Positions 5,652 to 13,290 of a stretch of 15,077 nt of DNA are shown in pieces. Each line of letters starts with the position of its first letter. Position 1 is the stretch's first letter. The notes under the pieces were generated by a model. It made no database searches and was not told the DNA's origin. It was given only the letters and a program-made list of their open reading frames with translations. The DNA is from Bryobacterales bacterium (GTDB lineage: Bacteria > Acidobacteriota > Terriglobia > Bryobacterales > Bryobacteraceae). A program made the translations under genes and the position numbers. Location of the stretch: assembly GCA_003132865.1 (NCBI GenBank), contig PKYZ01000703.1, positions 1-15,077 of the forward strand. Direction: 5' to 3'.

Positions 5652-6483
5652 GATCGAACAGCGGAATTACGCGACCGTCGACATCGGTGAAGCCGTACTC
5701 TTTCGCCAGTTCCGCGGCCCACAACAACTGTCCGGTCTTGCGCAACGCCTTGGGATCGGCTGCCAGCGCCGCCGCGGCGCGCCCGATGTATTCCACCGAT
5801 TCGCTCAGATCGAAGCGGAACTGCTTCTTGAGCGCCTCCGTGGTCATGTGCCTGAGCACCCGCTCCGTGCGCATGAAGCCCGGATTCAGTCCCACCATCG
5901 CCACCTTCGATTTCTGCAGCTCACGGCTCATGTCCGCTATCAGGCGGTTCAGGAACTCGTGGCCGAGATCCCAGAGAATCTGTCCGCGATACGCCGACAC
6001 ATCGGGATGCAAATTGTCGGTGACGTGAACGATGAGGCCGCGCCGCTGCTTCACCATGATCCGTGCGGCATGCACACTGGTGAGCCAGGCGGCGTCGATG
6101 GTGGCGGCAGTGTCCCGCCAGATGCCGGCGCTCAACTCCCAGAACGGCTTGGACCATTCCGCTATGGTCGCGCCCCAGGCGGAATCGACCATGAGATCGA
6201 GCCGCCCGTGCTCTTCCTCCACACGGCGGAATAAGGTGGCCGCCTCCTCTTCGTTGCCCAGATCGGCGCGCACCGGGATGCCCTGGCCGCCGCGCGCGCA
6301 AACTTCCTCGGCGGTATCTTCCACGGTGCCCGGCGCGCCATCGGCGGGCTTGGGTCCATGGCGCGAGGTGCGCGCCGCGACATACACCGTAGCGCCGGCA
6401 TCGCCGAGCGCCAGTGCAATGCCCCTTCCCGCGCCGCGGCTGGATCCCGCCACAACTGCAATCTTTCCTTGTAAAGGTTTCAT
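5620..6483 (-). CDS. short-chain dehydrogenase-like protein, altered active site
   Basis: This is a 287-residue Rossmann-fold protein of the SDR superfamily. The nucleotide-binding motif VAGSSRGAGRGIA (11-23) is intact, AART (37-40) follows strand 2, and DLG (74-76) is in its usual place. The catalytic region is unusual. Relatives that I recall have YRGxLFYDLxK, whose Tyr and Lys form YxxxK; here the stretch reads YRGQILWDLGH, giving W171 and H175. The NNAG-type motif is also changed (VDSAWG). NPGFMRTERVL (200-210) is conserved. The enzyme may be non-catalytic, or Y165 may serve instead. ATG 6483 is chosen because it starts just before the first strand; an in-frame start farther upstream is less likely. 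It is transcribed away from the WYL regulator with 74 bp between start codons, so it is a plausible target of it. Confidence 0.88.
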   Translation of the reverse strand: MKPLQGKIAVVAGSSRGAGRGIALALGDAGATVYVAARTSRHGPKPADGAPGTVEDTAEEVCARGGQGIPVRADLGNEEEAATLFRRVEEEHGRLDLMVDSAWGATIAEWSKPFWELSAGIWRDTAATIDAAWLTSVHAARIMVKQRRGLIVHVTDNLHPDVSAYRGQILWDLGHEFLNRLIADMSRELQKSKVAMVGLNPGFMRTERVLRHMTTEALKKQFRFDLSESVEYIGRAAAALAADPKALRKTGQLLWAAELAKEYGFTDVDGRVIPLFDPNAPPQPYPC

Positions 6484-6485
6484 GT

Positions 6486-6501
6486 CCGGTAATGTAACCG
6501 G
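6486..6501. promoter_or_regulatory. candidate operator palindrome
   Basis: CCGGTAATGTAACCGG has perfect 5-bp arms (CCGGT/ACCGG) with a partly symmetric centre. It lies 2 bp upstream of the dehydrogenase start and 56 bp upstream of the WYL regulator start, in the only space between these divergent genes. Binding by the regulator is inference. Confidence 0.45.
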
Positions 6502-6557
6502 CCATTCCTGACACCCTTTGTCATATTTCCCTGCTAAATTCACGCTAAAGTTTCTCT

Positions 6558-7541
6558 ATGCGCGCCGACCGTCTGCTTTCCATCCTCCTTCTGCTGCAGG
6601 TTCACCGGCGGGTTACCGCCCGCGACCTCGCCAAACGCCTGGAGGTCTCCGAGCGCACCATCCTCCGGGACATGGATGCGCTGAGCGGCGCGGGCGTGCC
6701 CGTGGTGGCGGAGCGGGGGGCGGGCGGCGGCTGGAGCTTGCTCGAAGGCTATCAAACGAAGCTCACCGGGCTGAGCGCGGCCGAGATCCAATCGCTGTTT
6801 CTGGCGAGGCCCCCGCGGCTGATGGCGGATCTGGGGTTGAAGCATGAGGCCGACGCGGCGATGATCAAGCTGCAGGCGTCGCTGCCGGCCGGCTCCCGCC
6901 AGCACGCCGATTTTGCGCGGCAACGGATTCTGGTGGATACGCGCGGCTGGCGCGATCCGGCGGAATCGGTGGCCTGTCTGCCGGTGCTGTTGGATGCGCT
7001 CTGGCGCGAGCGGCAGGTGCACTTCGTATACGCTCGGGTGCTGGGCGAACCGGGCGAGCGCACCGCCGATCCGCTGGGGCTAGTGGCCAAGGGGAGCACC
7101 TGGTATCTGGTGGCGCGCGTGGACCGGCTGCAGGACGAACTGCGCACTTATCGCGTGTCGCGGATTCGGGAAGCAGCGATTCTGGATCGACCCGCCAGCG
7201 GCCTCGCCGGGTTCGATCTGGCGGCCTATTGGGAACGCTCGGCCGCGGAGTTCCGCGAGAAGCTGCCCCGCTATTACGCCACCTTCCTGGCCAGCCGCAC
7301 CGTGATGCAATGGGTGCGGTACCGCGGATGGCGGTTGGAAGAAGAGATCGCCGATGCCGCCGATGGGCAATCGGTGCGCGTGCGGCTGCGGTTCGACACC
7401 GAAGAAGAAGCGATCCAATTCGCGCTGAGCTTCGGCGGCCAGATCGAGGCCATCGAGCCGCCCGAACTGCGGGCCAAAGTTCTGGCCGGCGCACAGGCCA
7501 TCGTGGAGCGCTATCATGGTGGCGCAGGCTTCAGCCTGTGA
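6558..7541 (+). CDS. WYL-domain (YafY-like) transcriptional regulator
   Basis: This is a 327-residue regulator. An N-terminal winged helix-turn-helix of the HTH_11/DeoR type spans about 1-60 (MRADRLLSILLLLQ, ARDLAKRLEVSERTILRDMDALSGAGVPV, ERGAGGGW). The ligand-sensing WYL domain is centred on STWYLVARVD (W182-Y183-L184) and followed by RTYRVSRI, with a C-terminal extension to about 320. WYL domains are thought to bind nucleic acid or small ligands; stand-alone regulators of this layout often control an adjacent divergent gene, here the dehydrogenase. There is no convincing Shine-Dalgarno sequence before ATG 6558. The last seven codons and the stop lie within an interspersed palindromic repeat (7516-7541), so the present C terminus (GGAGFSL) is probably repeat-derived. 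Confidence 0.92.
   Translation: MRADRLLSILLLLQVHRRVTARDLAKRLEVSERTILRDMDALSGAGVPVVAERGAGGGWSLLEGYQTKLTGLSAAEIQSLFLARPPRLMADLGLKHEADAAMIKLQASLPAGSRQHADFARQRILVDTRGWRDPAESVACLPVLLDALWRERQVHFVYARVLGEPGERTADPLGLVAKGSTWYLVARVDRLQDELRTYRVSRIREAAILDRPASGLAGFDLAAYWERSAAEFREKLPRYYATFLASRTVMQWVRYRGWRLEEEIADAADGQSVRVRLRFDTEEEAIQFALSFGGQIEAIEPPELRAKVLAGAQAIVERYHGGAGFSL
7516..7541 (-). repeat. interspersed palindromic repeat, copy 1
   Basis: The reverse complement of these 26 bases matches 15024-15049 at 24 positions, with the core CACAGGCTGAAGCCTG. This copy overlaps the end of the WYL regulator gene and provides its TGA stop. Confidence 0.8.
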
Positions 7542-7569
7542 CTCGAGTTTCCACTTTCTCCAAAAGAGG

Positions 7570-7592
7570 AAGAGTGCCTTTGTGGCACTCTT
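7570..7592. repeat. strong hairpin after the WYL gene
   Basis: AAGAGTGCC (7570-7578) and GGCACTCTT (7584-7592) form a perfect 9-bp stem with a TTTGT loop, 28 bp past the WYL stop. No T tract follows on the + strand, so it is as likely a repeat unit or RNA-stabilising structure as a terminator. Confidence 0.65.
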
Positions 7593-7679
7593 GAGTGGTA
7601 TGTTCAAACTGGCACATGGGTATGTGGGGCAAGCAATCCTGCCGTTGTGCGCCGAGCCCCGCCGGCCAGGCCAGTCGTC

Positions 7680-7731
7680 GCGCCGATTGGCAATCGGCGC
7701 AAACTTGCGGGGGTTACCAACCTGCCCCGCA
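7680..7731. repeat. two adjacent palindromes
   Basis: GCGCCGATT (7680-7688) and AATCGGCGC (7692-7700) form a perfect 9-bp stem with a 3-base loop. Six bases on, TGCGGGG (7706-7712) pairs with CCCCGCA (7725-7731). With the hairpin at 7570 they fill most of the 218-bp gap between two convergent genes; no coding sequence is seen there. Confidence 0.65.
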
Positions 7732-7759
7732 GGCAAACTAACCCACTACGTCTGCCCCG

Positions 7760-8455
7760 CTACCACTCCACGGGCTTGCCCGGCTCCAGCGCCCATACTT
7801 CAGTGCCTGGCAGATCCCCGATCAGCGCTGCCAGTTGCTCCGGCCGCCCCGTCAGCGCCGGGAAGGTCCCGAAGTGCATGGGCACGACTTTCTTCGGCTT
7901 CAGCAGCCGGCACGCAGCCGCGGCTTCCCGAGGGCTCATGGTGTACAGATCGCCGATGGGCAGGAAGGCCAGCTCCGGATGGTACAACTGCTCGATCAAT
8001 TGCATGTCCGTGAAGACGTTGGTGTCGCCGGCGAAGTACAGCGCGCGGCCGTCTTCGAAATGCAGCACGTAGCCCGCGGCCTCGCCGCCGTAGATGATTT
8101 TGCCGTCATCCAGGATGCCGCAACTGTGCACGGCGTGCGTCATGGTGAAAGTTACCCCGCCGGCCTTCTGCGAGCCGCCCTTGTTCATCGGGCGCGTATT
8201 CGCCACGCCCTTGGATTCGAGCCAATGGCAAGTCTCGAAGATGCCCACCACGGCCGGTGAGAACTCCTTCGCCAGGGGCACCGCGTCGTGGATGTGATCG
8301 AAGTGCCCGTGCGTGATGGCGATAGTGTCCACGCGCGCGATTTTGTGGCCCTGCGGGTAGGCGGGGTTGCCTTCGGTCCACGGATCCATCAGGATCGTTT
8401 CGCCCGAGGGCAGGCGGAATTGAAAAGTGCCGTGTCCAAGCCAGGTGATTTCCAT
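7760..8455 (-). CDS. UPF0173-type metal-dependent hydrolase
   Basis: This is a 231-residue metallo-beta-lactamase-fold hydrolase. It opens with MEITWLGHGTFQF and LMDPW, typical of the UPF0173 group. Metal ligands are visible: ITHGHFDHIHD (H49, H51, D53, H54), the histidine in FTMTHAVHS (H107 or H110), YFAGDTNVF (D144) and VVPMHFGTFP (H194). The fold binds two metal ions and hydrolyses ester, amide or phosphoester bonds; the substrate of this group is not established. ATG 8455 fits the family N terminus exactly, and the in-frame codons upstream (to 8500) do not. There is no Shine-Dalgarno sequence, but a CATAAT box ends 6 bp before the ATG. It is divergent from the ADOP permease and appears to be a single-gene unit. 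Confidence 0.92.
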   Translation of the reverse strand: MEITWLGHGTFQFRLPSGETILMDPWTEGNPAYPQGHKIARVDTIAITHGHFDHIHDAVPLAKEFSPAVVGIFETCHWLESKGVANTRPMNKGGSQKAGGVTFTMTHAVHSCGILDDGKIIYGGEAAGYVLHFEDGRALYFAGDTNVFTDMQLIEQLYHPELAFLPIGDLYTMSPREAAAACRLLKPKKVVPMHFGTFPALTGRPEQLAALIGDLPGTEVWALEPGKPVEW

Positions 8456-8461
8456 AGCCAG

Positions 8462-8467
8462 ATTATG
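8462..8467 (-). promoter_or_regulatory. possible -10 box of the hydrolase gene
   Basis: CATAAT on the - strand is the only A+T-rich hexamer near the start and stops 6 bp before ATG 8455. No -35 match is found at the usual distance. If real, the mRNA would be leaderless or nearly so. Confidence 0.3.
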
Positions 8468-8536
8468 GCACGGGGGCGGGCGGGTCGGAGGCCCGGGCAC
8501 GGCTGAAAACCCGCTGCAGCCTTTTAAGCGCAGCCG

Positions 8537-8578
8537 GGCGGCCTGGGAGGCCGCCGCAGGCCGAGGGCCTGCCCCACA
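8537..8578. repeat. double palindrome upstream of the ADOP gene
   Basis: GGCGGCCT (8537-8544) pairs with AGGCCGCC (8548-8555) around GGG. Immediately after, GCAGGCC (8556-8562) pairs with GGCCTGC (8566-8572) around GAG, followed by CCCACA. The second unit resembles the GGCAGGC...GCCTGCC repeats at 13291 and 15058. The pair sits in the 168-bp gap between divergent genes. Confidence 0.65.
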
Positions 8579-8623
8579 AATTCGCCGTAACTTTTGCGAT
8601 TTCCGGCAGTAGTATATCTTGAG

Positions 8624-11068
8624 ATGAGAACCCTTCTTCAGGATGTGCGTTACGGTTTGCGGAACCTGGCGCGAAACCCGGGCTTCACGCTCGTGGCGAT
8701 GCTGACGCTGGCGCTGGGCATTGGTGCTAACACCACCATCTTCAGTGTGATCGACAACACGCTATTGAAGCCGCTGCCGTTCCCCGGTGCGGACCGGCTG
8801 ATGCTGGTGTGGGAAACCTTCGGCAAAGGTCCCGATAATTGGAACATCGTCTCCGCGCCTAACTTCTGGGATTTCGAGCGGCAGAGTCACTCGTTTGAAA
8901 CCATGGCCATCTTCGATTCCGCCGGCAGAGGCTATAACCTCTCGGCGACGGGCAATCGACAGGAGGCGGAACAAGTGTCGGGGCTGCGCGTGTCGGCCGG
9001 CTTCTTTTCCGTGCTGGGCGCCAAGCCTCTCCTCGGCCGCACGTTCCTTCCCGAGGAAGAGACCCTGGGCAAGGATCATGAGGTCGTCCTCAGCTACGGA
9101 CTGTGGAAGACGCGCTATGGCGGCGATCCGTCGCTGGTGGGCAGGACCATCCGCGTCGATGGCGCCGACTTCACGGTGATCGGCGTGATGCCGCGCGAAT
9201 TCACGTGGCAATTCTGGAGCGGACCGCGTCAGCTTTGGGTGCCTGTGGGCTATACCAAAACCGACTTCGGCCGCGAAGACAACAGCTTTATCGCCATCGC
9301 TCGCCTGAAGCCGGCCGTGAGCGTGGCGCGGGCGCGGGCGGAGATGGAGGCCGTAGGAAGCAACGTTCGAAGGCAATACCCGAGCGAAGACGCGAATATG
9401 GGTGCGACAGTGTCGCCCTTGGTCGACTTCGGGATGGAGGGTCTCCGCACCACCATGCTGACGCTGCTGGCGGCCGTGGCGTTCATTCTGCTGATTGCCT
9501 GCGTCAACGTGGCAAACCTGCTGCTGGCGCGCGGCGCGGCGCGGCAGAAGGAGTTCGCAATCCGGCGCGCGCTCGGGGCAGCGGGGTCCCGCATCGCGCG
9601 CCAGTTGCTTACCGAGAGCGTTTTGCTGGCTCTCGCGGGTGGGGCGGCAGGGCTGCTGCTGGCTGCCGGGAGCACACGGGTGCTGTTCTATGTTTTCAAG
9701 CTGGATTCTTTCCACCTGCCGCTACGCTCCGTCGATTCCATCCCGATGGACGGCCGCGTGTTCGCATTTGCCCTGCTGGTTTCCTGCCTGACGGGGGTGC
9801 TGTTCGGCGTCGCGCCGGCGGTGAGCGCGTTGCGTACCGGCATGAACGAGTCCCTCAAGGAAGGCGGGCGTAGCGCCGCCGCGGGCGGGCGGAATCGCCT
9901 GCGGCATGTACTGGTGGCGTCCGAAGTGGCGCTGGCGATGGTGGTGCTTTCGGGCGCGGGACTGATGATCAAAAGCATGACGCGGCTGTTGGGCGTGGAT
10001 CCCGGGTTGAATCCGAAGAACGTGCTTACGTTGGGAATGTCGGTCCCCCAGGAAGAGATCTACGTGGGTCCGCCGGGTCTGCCGCGTTTTTGTCAGGATC
10101 TCGACGAGCATGTGGGCGCTATTCCGGGCGTTGTGTCCGTAGGCGCCGTTGGGCATTTGCCCTTTGAAGGAAACGCGGGCCGGAGTTTCCAGATCGAGGG
10201 CCAGCCGCCGGCGGCCCCCGGGCACTTGCCGGGCGCGAGCTACACCGTCGCCTGCCCGAACTATTTCCGCACCATGGGCATTCCGATCCTGAAGGGGCGG
10301 GAGTTCACGCCACGGGATACCGCCAGTGCGCCGGGAGCGATCGTCATCAATGAGACGATGGCCCGTGCCTTCTGGCCCAAGCAAGACCCGGTCGGCAGGG
10401 CCATCCGGCTCGGCGGGTCCGACGGACCGCGCCTTACGGTGGTGGGGGTGGTGGGAGATGTGCACTATCTGGGCCTGGACGCGCCGGTCGAGCGGCAGTT
10501 CCTCCGGCCGTACACGCAAGCCGGCTGGCCGGTGATGACCGTCGTGGTCCGCACGATCCACGCGCCCGCCACCTTCGCCGCGGCCGTCAAGAAAGCCATA
10601 GCGGATGTCTTACCCGACTGGCCGGTGTCCGGCTTCCAAACCATGGAAGACGTGGTCTATGATTCGACGGGCTCGCGGCGCTTCCCCATGCTTCTGCTCA
10701 GCGTGTTCTCGGTGCTGGCTTTGGTGCTGGCGGCGGTCGGCATCGTGGGCGTGGTGGGCCATTCGGTGGCGCAGCGGACGCATGAGATCGGTCTTCGCAT
10801 GGCGCTCGGTGCGGGAACCGTGGATGTGCTGCGGTTGGTGGTGAGCGGCAACATGGTCTGGGTGCTGGCCGGACTCGCGGCTGGCGTGGCGGGCTCGGCG
10901 GGGCTTACACGGCTGCTGTCGGGACTGCTTTACGGCGTGCGGCCGCTCGATCCCGTGGTGCTCGGCACTGTATCGGCGCTGTTGGCCGCGGTGGCGCTGT
11001 TCGCCAGTTACTTGCCGGCGCGCCGCGCGGCGAGGATTGACCCGATGGCGGCGCTGCGCTGCGAATGA
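8624..11068 (+). CDS. ADOP-type duplicated MacB/FtsX-like permease
   Basis: This is an 814-residue membrane protein. RTLLQDVRYGLRNLARNPGFTLVAMLTLALGIGANTTIF (2-40) is the hallmark start of acidobacterial duplicated orphan permeases. About eight helices follow a 4+4 plan: 21-44, 277-301, 328-356, 379-403, then 428-449, 688-715, 742-770 and 777-800. Large MacB-type periplasmic domains lie at about 45-275 and 450-687. Both FtsX-like cores are intact, the first with KEFAIRRALGA and the second with HEIGLRMALGA. No ABC ATPase or MacA-like partner is nearby, as expected for the family; whether it transports or transmits a signal is unknown. ATG 8624 fits the family start. A TATATC box at 8613-8618 is a weak -10 candidate, and no Shine-Dalgarno sequence is clear. 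Confidence 0.95.
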   Translation: MRTLLQDVRYGLRNLARNPGFTLVAMLTLALGIGANTTIFSVIDNTLLKPLPFPGADRLMLVWETFGKGPDNWNIVSAPNFWDFERQSHSFETMAIFDSAGRGYNLSATGNRQEAEQVSGLRVSAGFFSVLGAKPLLGRTFLPEEETLGKDHEVVLSYGLWKTRYGGDPSLVGRTIRVDGADFTVIGVMPREFTWQFWSGPRQLWVPVGYTKTDFGREDNSFIAIARLKPAVSVARARAEMEAVGSNVRRQYPSEDANMGATVSPLVDFGMEGLRTTMLTLLAAVAFILLIACVNVANLLLARGAARQKEFAIRRALGAAGSRIARQLLTESVLLALAGGAAGLLLAAGSTRVLFYVFKLDSFHLPLRSVDSIPMDGRVFAFALLVSCLTGVLFGVAPAVSALRTGMNESLKEGGRSAAAGGRNRLRHVLVASEVALAMVVLSGAGLMIKSMTRLLGVDPGLNPKNVLTLGMSVPQEEIYVGPPGLPRFCQDLDEHVGAIPGVVSVGAVGHLPFEGNAGRSFQIEGQPPAAPGHLPGASYTVACPNYFRTMGIPILKGREFTPRDTASAPGAIVINETMARAFWPKQDPVGRAIRLGGSDGPRLTVVGVVGDVHYLGLDAPVERQFLRPYTQAGWPVMTVVVRTIHAPATFAAAVKKAIADVLPDWPVSGFQTMEDVVYDSTGSRRFPMLLLSVFSVLALVLAAVGIVGVVGHSVAQRTHEIGLRMALGAGTVDVLRLVVSGNMVWVLAGLAAGVAGSAGLTRLLSGLLYGVRPLDPVVLGTVSALLAAVALFASYLPARRAARIDPMAALRCE

Positions 11069-11115
11069 CCAGCGCTTGGCCGCGCGGACGAATTACGTCA
11101 TATCCCGCCGATTCA

Positions 11116-12177
11116 CTAGCGCGCCGTCAATTCCTCGTCAAAGCAGACCGCCACCTTCCCGCATCGGCCGCCCGCCATCAGGGCGTAGGCGTCGCCCGCA
11201 TCGTCAAGCGGGAAGCGGTGGGTCACCAGGTCCGCGGGATGCAGGTTCCAGTGGACCAGCCGCTCCACCAATTCCTCCATCAGCCAGGTTGAGGTAACCC
11301 AGGAACCGAAGATGGTCTTCTGGTCGTGAATGATGTCCGGCGAGGGGTTGAACTCGACCTTCCCGCCCTCGCCCAGAAGCACGATGCGGCCCCACTTGCG
11401 CGTGGCCCGGATGGCTGTGGCGCGCGCGGCGTCATTCGCGGAACAGTCGACGGCGCGTTCCACTCCGCAACCGCCGGTGAGTTTGCGGACCTCCGCCACG
11501 TTGTCCGGCCCCGCCGGCAGCGCTTCGTCGCACACGCCCAGGCCGCGCGCCAGAGTGACTCGCTCCGGGATCACATCGATGCCGATGATTTTCCGCGCGC
11601 CGAGCTTCCGGCAAAGCGCCCCGGCCGCCAGACCTACAGGGCCGAGGCCGGTGATCAAGACGGCGTCGTTGCCACTTATGCCGATCTTCTGCAGGCCTTC
11701 GTACACAGTGCCGAAGCCGCAGGCTACCTGCGCGCCGTCCGAGTAAGTCAGCTCGGCGGGGAGGTGAATCAGGTCCTTCTCCTCCGCCAGCAGATAGTCG
11801 GCCATGCCGCCGTCGCGCTGCCACCCGTAGGCGCGGCGGTACTTTTCGCTGGTGCACGAGATCATGTAGCCGCGCCGGCAGTCGTTGCATAACCCGCAGC
11901 CCGAAATGTGATAGACGATCACCCGGTCGCCCATGCCGAAACGCCGGCAGCCGGGTCCTGTCTTCACGATCTGGCCGGAAGGCTCGTGCCCCGCCACCAC
12001 TCCCTGGTATCCTTCCGGTCCCTTGCCCAGGTGCTCATGATAGATGCACCGGATATCGGAGCCGCAGATGGTCGAAGCCTTCATGCGCAGCAACACCTCG
12101 CCGTGACCCGGCTCCGGGACCGGAAGGTCCCGCAGTACGACGAGGCTGTTGCCCGGTAAATATGCGCCTCTCATCAT
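11116..12177 (-). CDS. zinc-dependent medium-chain alcohol/polyol dehydrogenase
   Basis: This is a 353-residue enzyme of the MDR superfamily. Catalytic zinc ligands are C38 (STICGSD) and H64-E65 (VVAGHEPSG). The structural zinc lobe has C94, C97, C100 and C108 (SGCGLCNDCRRGYMISC). The coenzyme site is ITGLGPVG (G177-x-G179-x-x-G182), and Asp201 in IIGIDV at the end of the second strand points to NAD(H). The layout fits sorbitol, threonine or butanediol dehydrogenases; the exact substrate cannot be fixed. ATG 12177 overlaps the stop of the aldo/keto reductase gene (ATGA), and GGGAGAG (12192-12186) lies 8 nt upstream, one of the few clear ribosome binding sites here; ATG 12174 is a possible alternative. 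It is the second gene of a two-gene operon and converges on the ADOP gene with 47 bp between. Confidence 0.92.
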   Translation of the reverse strand: MMRGAYLPGNSLVVLRDLPVPEPGHGEVLLRMKASTICGSDIRCIYHEHLGKGPEGYQGVVAGHEPSGQIVKTGPGCRRFGMGDRVIVYHISGCGLCNDCRRGYMISCTSEKYRRAYGWQRDGGMADYLLAEEKDLIHLPAELTYSDGAQVACGFGTVYEGLQKIGISGNDAVLITGLGPVGLAAGALCRKLGARKIIGIDVIPERVTLARGLGVCDEALPAGPDNVAEVRKLTGGCGVERAVDCSANDAARATAIRATRKWGRIVLLGEGGKVEFNPSPDIIHDQKTIFGSWVTSTWLMEELVERLVHWNLHPADLVTHRFPLDDAGDAYALMAGGRCGKVAVCFDEELTAR

Positions 12178-13202
12178 GATGTAGTCTCTCCCTTCGGATC
12201 CCAGAGGTCTTCCCAGCTCTGGTTGTCTTTCCATAGGAACACCTGTCCTTTGATCAGCCGGCAATTGCGGTCGATGCGCGCGATCGCCTGCATCTCTTCA
12301 TCCGTGAGCGGTGCGGTGGTGGTGGCGCGCAGGTTCGCCACGTAGTTGCGGGGCTTGGTCGAGAGGGGGATCGGCGTCTGGCCGCGCTGGACGGCCCATT
12401 TCACGCAAACCACCGCGGGATGCACGCCCAGCCGTTCGGCGATCCGCACGATGACGGGGTCAACGATATCCACCGTGTCGCCCGGAGTGCGATCGCGCGG
12501 CGGCCGGTGCGGTGAGCCGATGGGGCAGTAGCCGATCGGTTCGATCCCGTGGCGGCGCACGAAATCGAACAGCTCCGGCTGTTGGAAGTGCGGGTGAAGC
12601 TCCATCTCGTTTACCGCGGGTTTGATCCTGGCGTCCCGCAGCAGCAGAGTCAACTTCGGAATTGTCATGTTCGACGTGCCGATGTGGCGCGCGAGTCCGA
12701 GTTCCACCAGCCGCTCCATTTGCCGCCACGTTTGCATGAAGCTGTCGTGGATGTACGGCCGGGCATAGGGACTGCGCGACTCCACACTGCAGCCTGGCGG
12801 ATGGAAATTGGGGAACGGCCAGTGGACCAGGTACATGTCGAGATAATCCAGGCGCAAGTCCGCCAGAGACTTCCTGCATGCGGGGATCACGTCGTCTTCC
12901 GCGTGTTTGTCGTTCCAGAGCTTCGAGGCGACCCAAAGCTCTCCACGCCGGATTCCCTGAGCGAAGAGCGCCTGCAGCGCGGTTCCGATGCGGTCTTCGT
13001 TGCCGTAAACTGAGGCGCAATCCAGGTGGCGATATCCGGATAAAACCGCGCCGGCGACCGCCGTGGCGATTTCCTCGGGCGGCAAGTGGTCGGACCCGAA
13101 CGTGCCCAGGCCGATGGCCGGCATCACCGCGCCGGAATATAGCGTTCTCTTCGGGACCAAGGCCGGGTCTACGGCTTCGCCATTCATCGCGCCGTCAGTC
13201 AT
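12174..13202 (-). CDS. aldo/keto reductase
   Basis: This is a 342-residue (alpha/beta)8-barrel oxidoreductase. The catalytic tetrad is complete: D61 and Y66 (YRHLDCASVYGNE), K94 (WVASKLWN) and H127 (YLVHWPFP). GLGTFG (31-36), GTSNM and NEMELHPHFQQ are also typical, and the C-terminal PLSTKPRNYVANL is where the family binds the phosphate of NADPH. Such enzymes reduce aldehydes and aldoses. At 342 residues it is slightly longer than usual because of extra sequence at 131-150 and a C-terminal extension. ATG 13202 has AAGAGG directly against it, too close for a normal ribosome binding site; ATG 13187 is an alternative. It overlaps the dehydrogenase gene by 4 bp, so the pair may interconvert sugars and sugar alcohols (inference). 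Confidence 0.92.
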   Translation of the reverse strand: MTDGAMNGEAVDPALVPKRTLYSGAVMPAIGLGTFGSDHLPPEEIATAVAGAVLSGYRHLDCASVYGNEDRIGTALQALFAQGIRRGELWVASKLWNDKHAEDDVIPACRKSLADLRLDYLDMYLVHWPFPNFHPPGCSVESRSPYARPYIHDSFMQTWRQMERLVELGLARHIGTSNMTIPKLTLLLRDARIKPAVNEMELHPHFQQPELFDFVRRHGIEPIGYCPIGSPHRPPRDRTPGDTVDIVDPVIVRIAERLGVHPAVVCVKWAVQRGQTPIPLSTKPRNYVANLRATTTAPLTDEEMQAIARIDRNCRLIKGQVFLWKDNQSWEDLWDPKGETTS

Positions 13203-13290
13203 CCTCTTACCAGTTGTAGCGCACGATTTTGCCATGCGGCGGATGCGTGCGCCTGGCCTCCGCGAACGTGGCTCTGAGCGCAGGCTGAAA

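Noticed and set aside
5341..6234. Open frame of 297 codons on the + strand across the glycosyltransferase end and the SDR gene
   Set aside because: It overlaps two recognised genes, its translation is rich in Arg/Ala/His with no motif, and it is typical of alternate-frame openness in GC-rich DNA.
7680..7700. Rho-independent terminator for the WYL gene
   Set aside because: The 9-bp stem is strong but no T tract follows on either strand, and it lies among other palindromes, so a repeat is the better explanation.
8762..9715. Open frame of 317 codons antisense to the ADOP gene
   Set aside because: It lies wholly inside the well-recognised permease gene and shows no family resemblance.
8624..11068. 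MacB macrolide exporter
   Set aside because: There is no ATPase domain at the N terminus and no MacA-like gene beside it; the 4+4 helix plan fits the orphan ADOP family.
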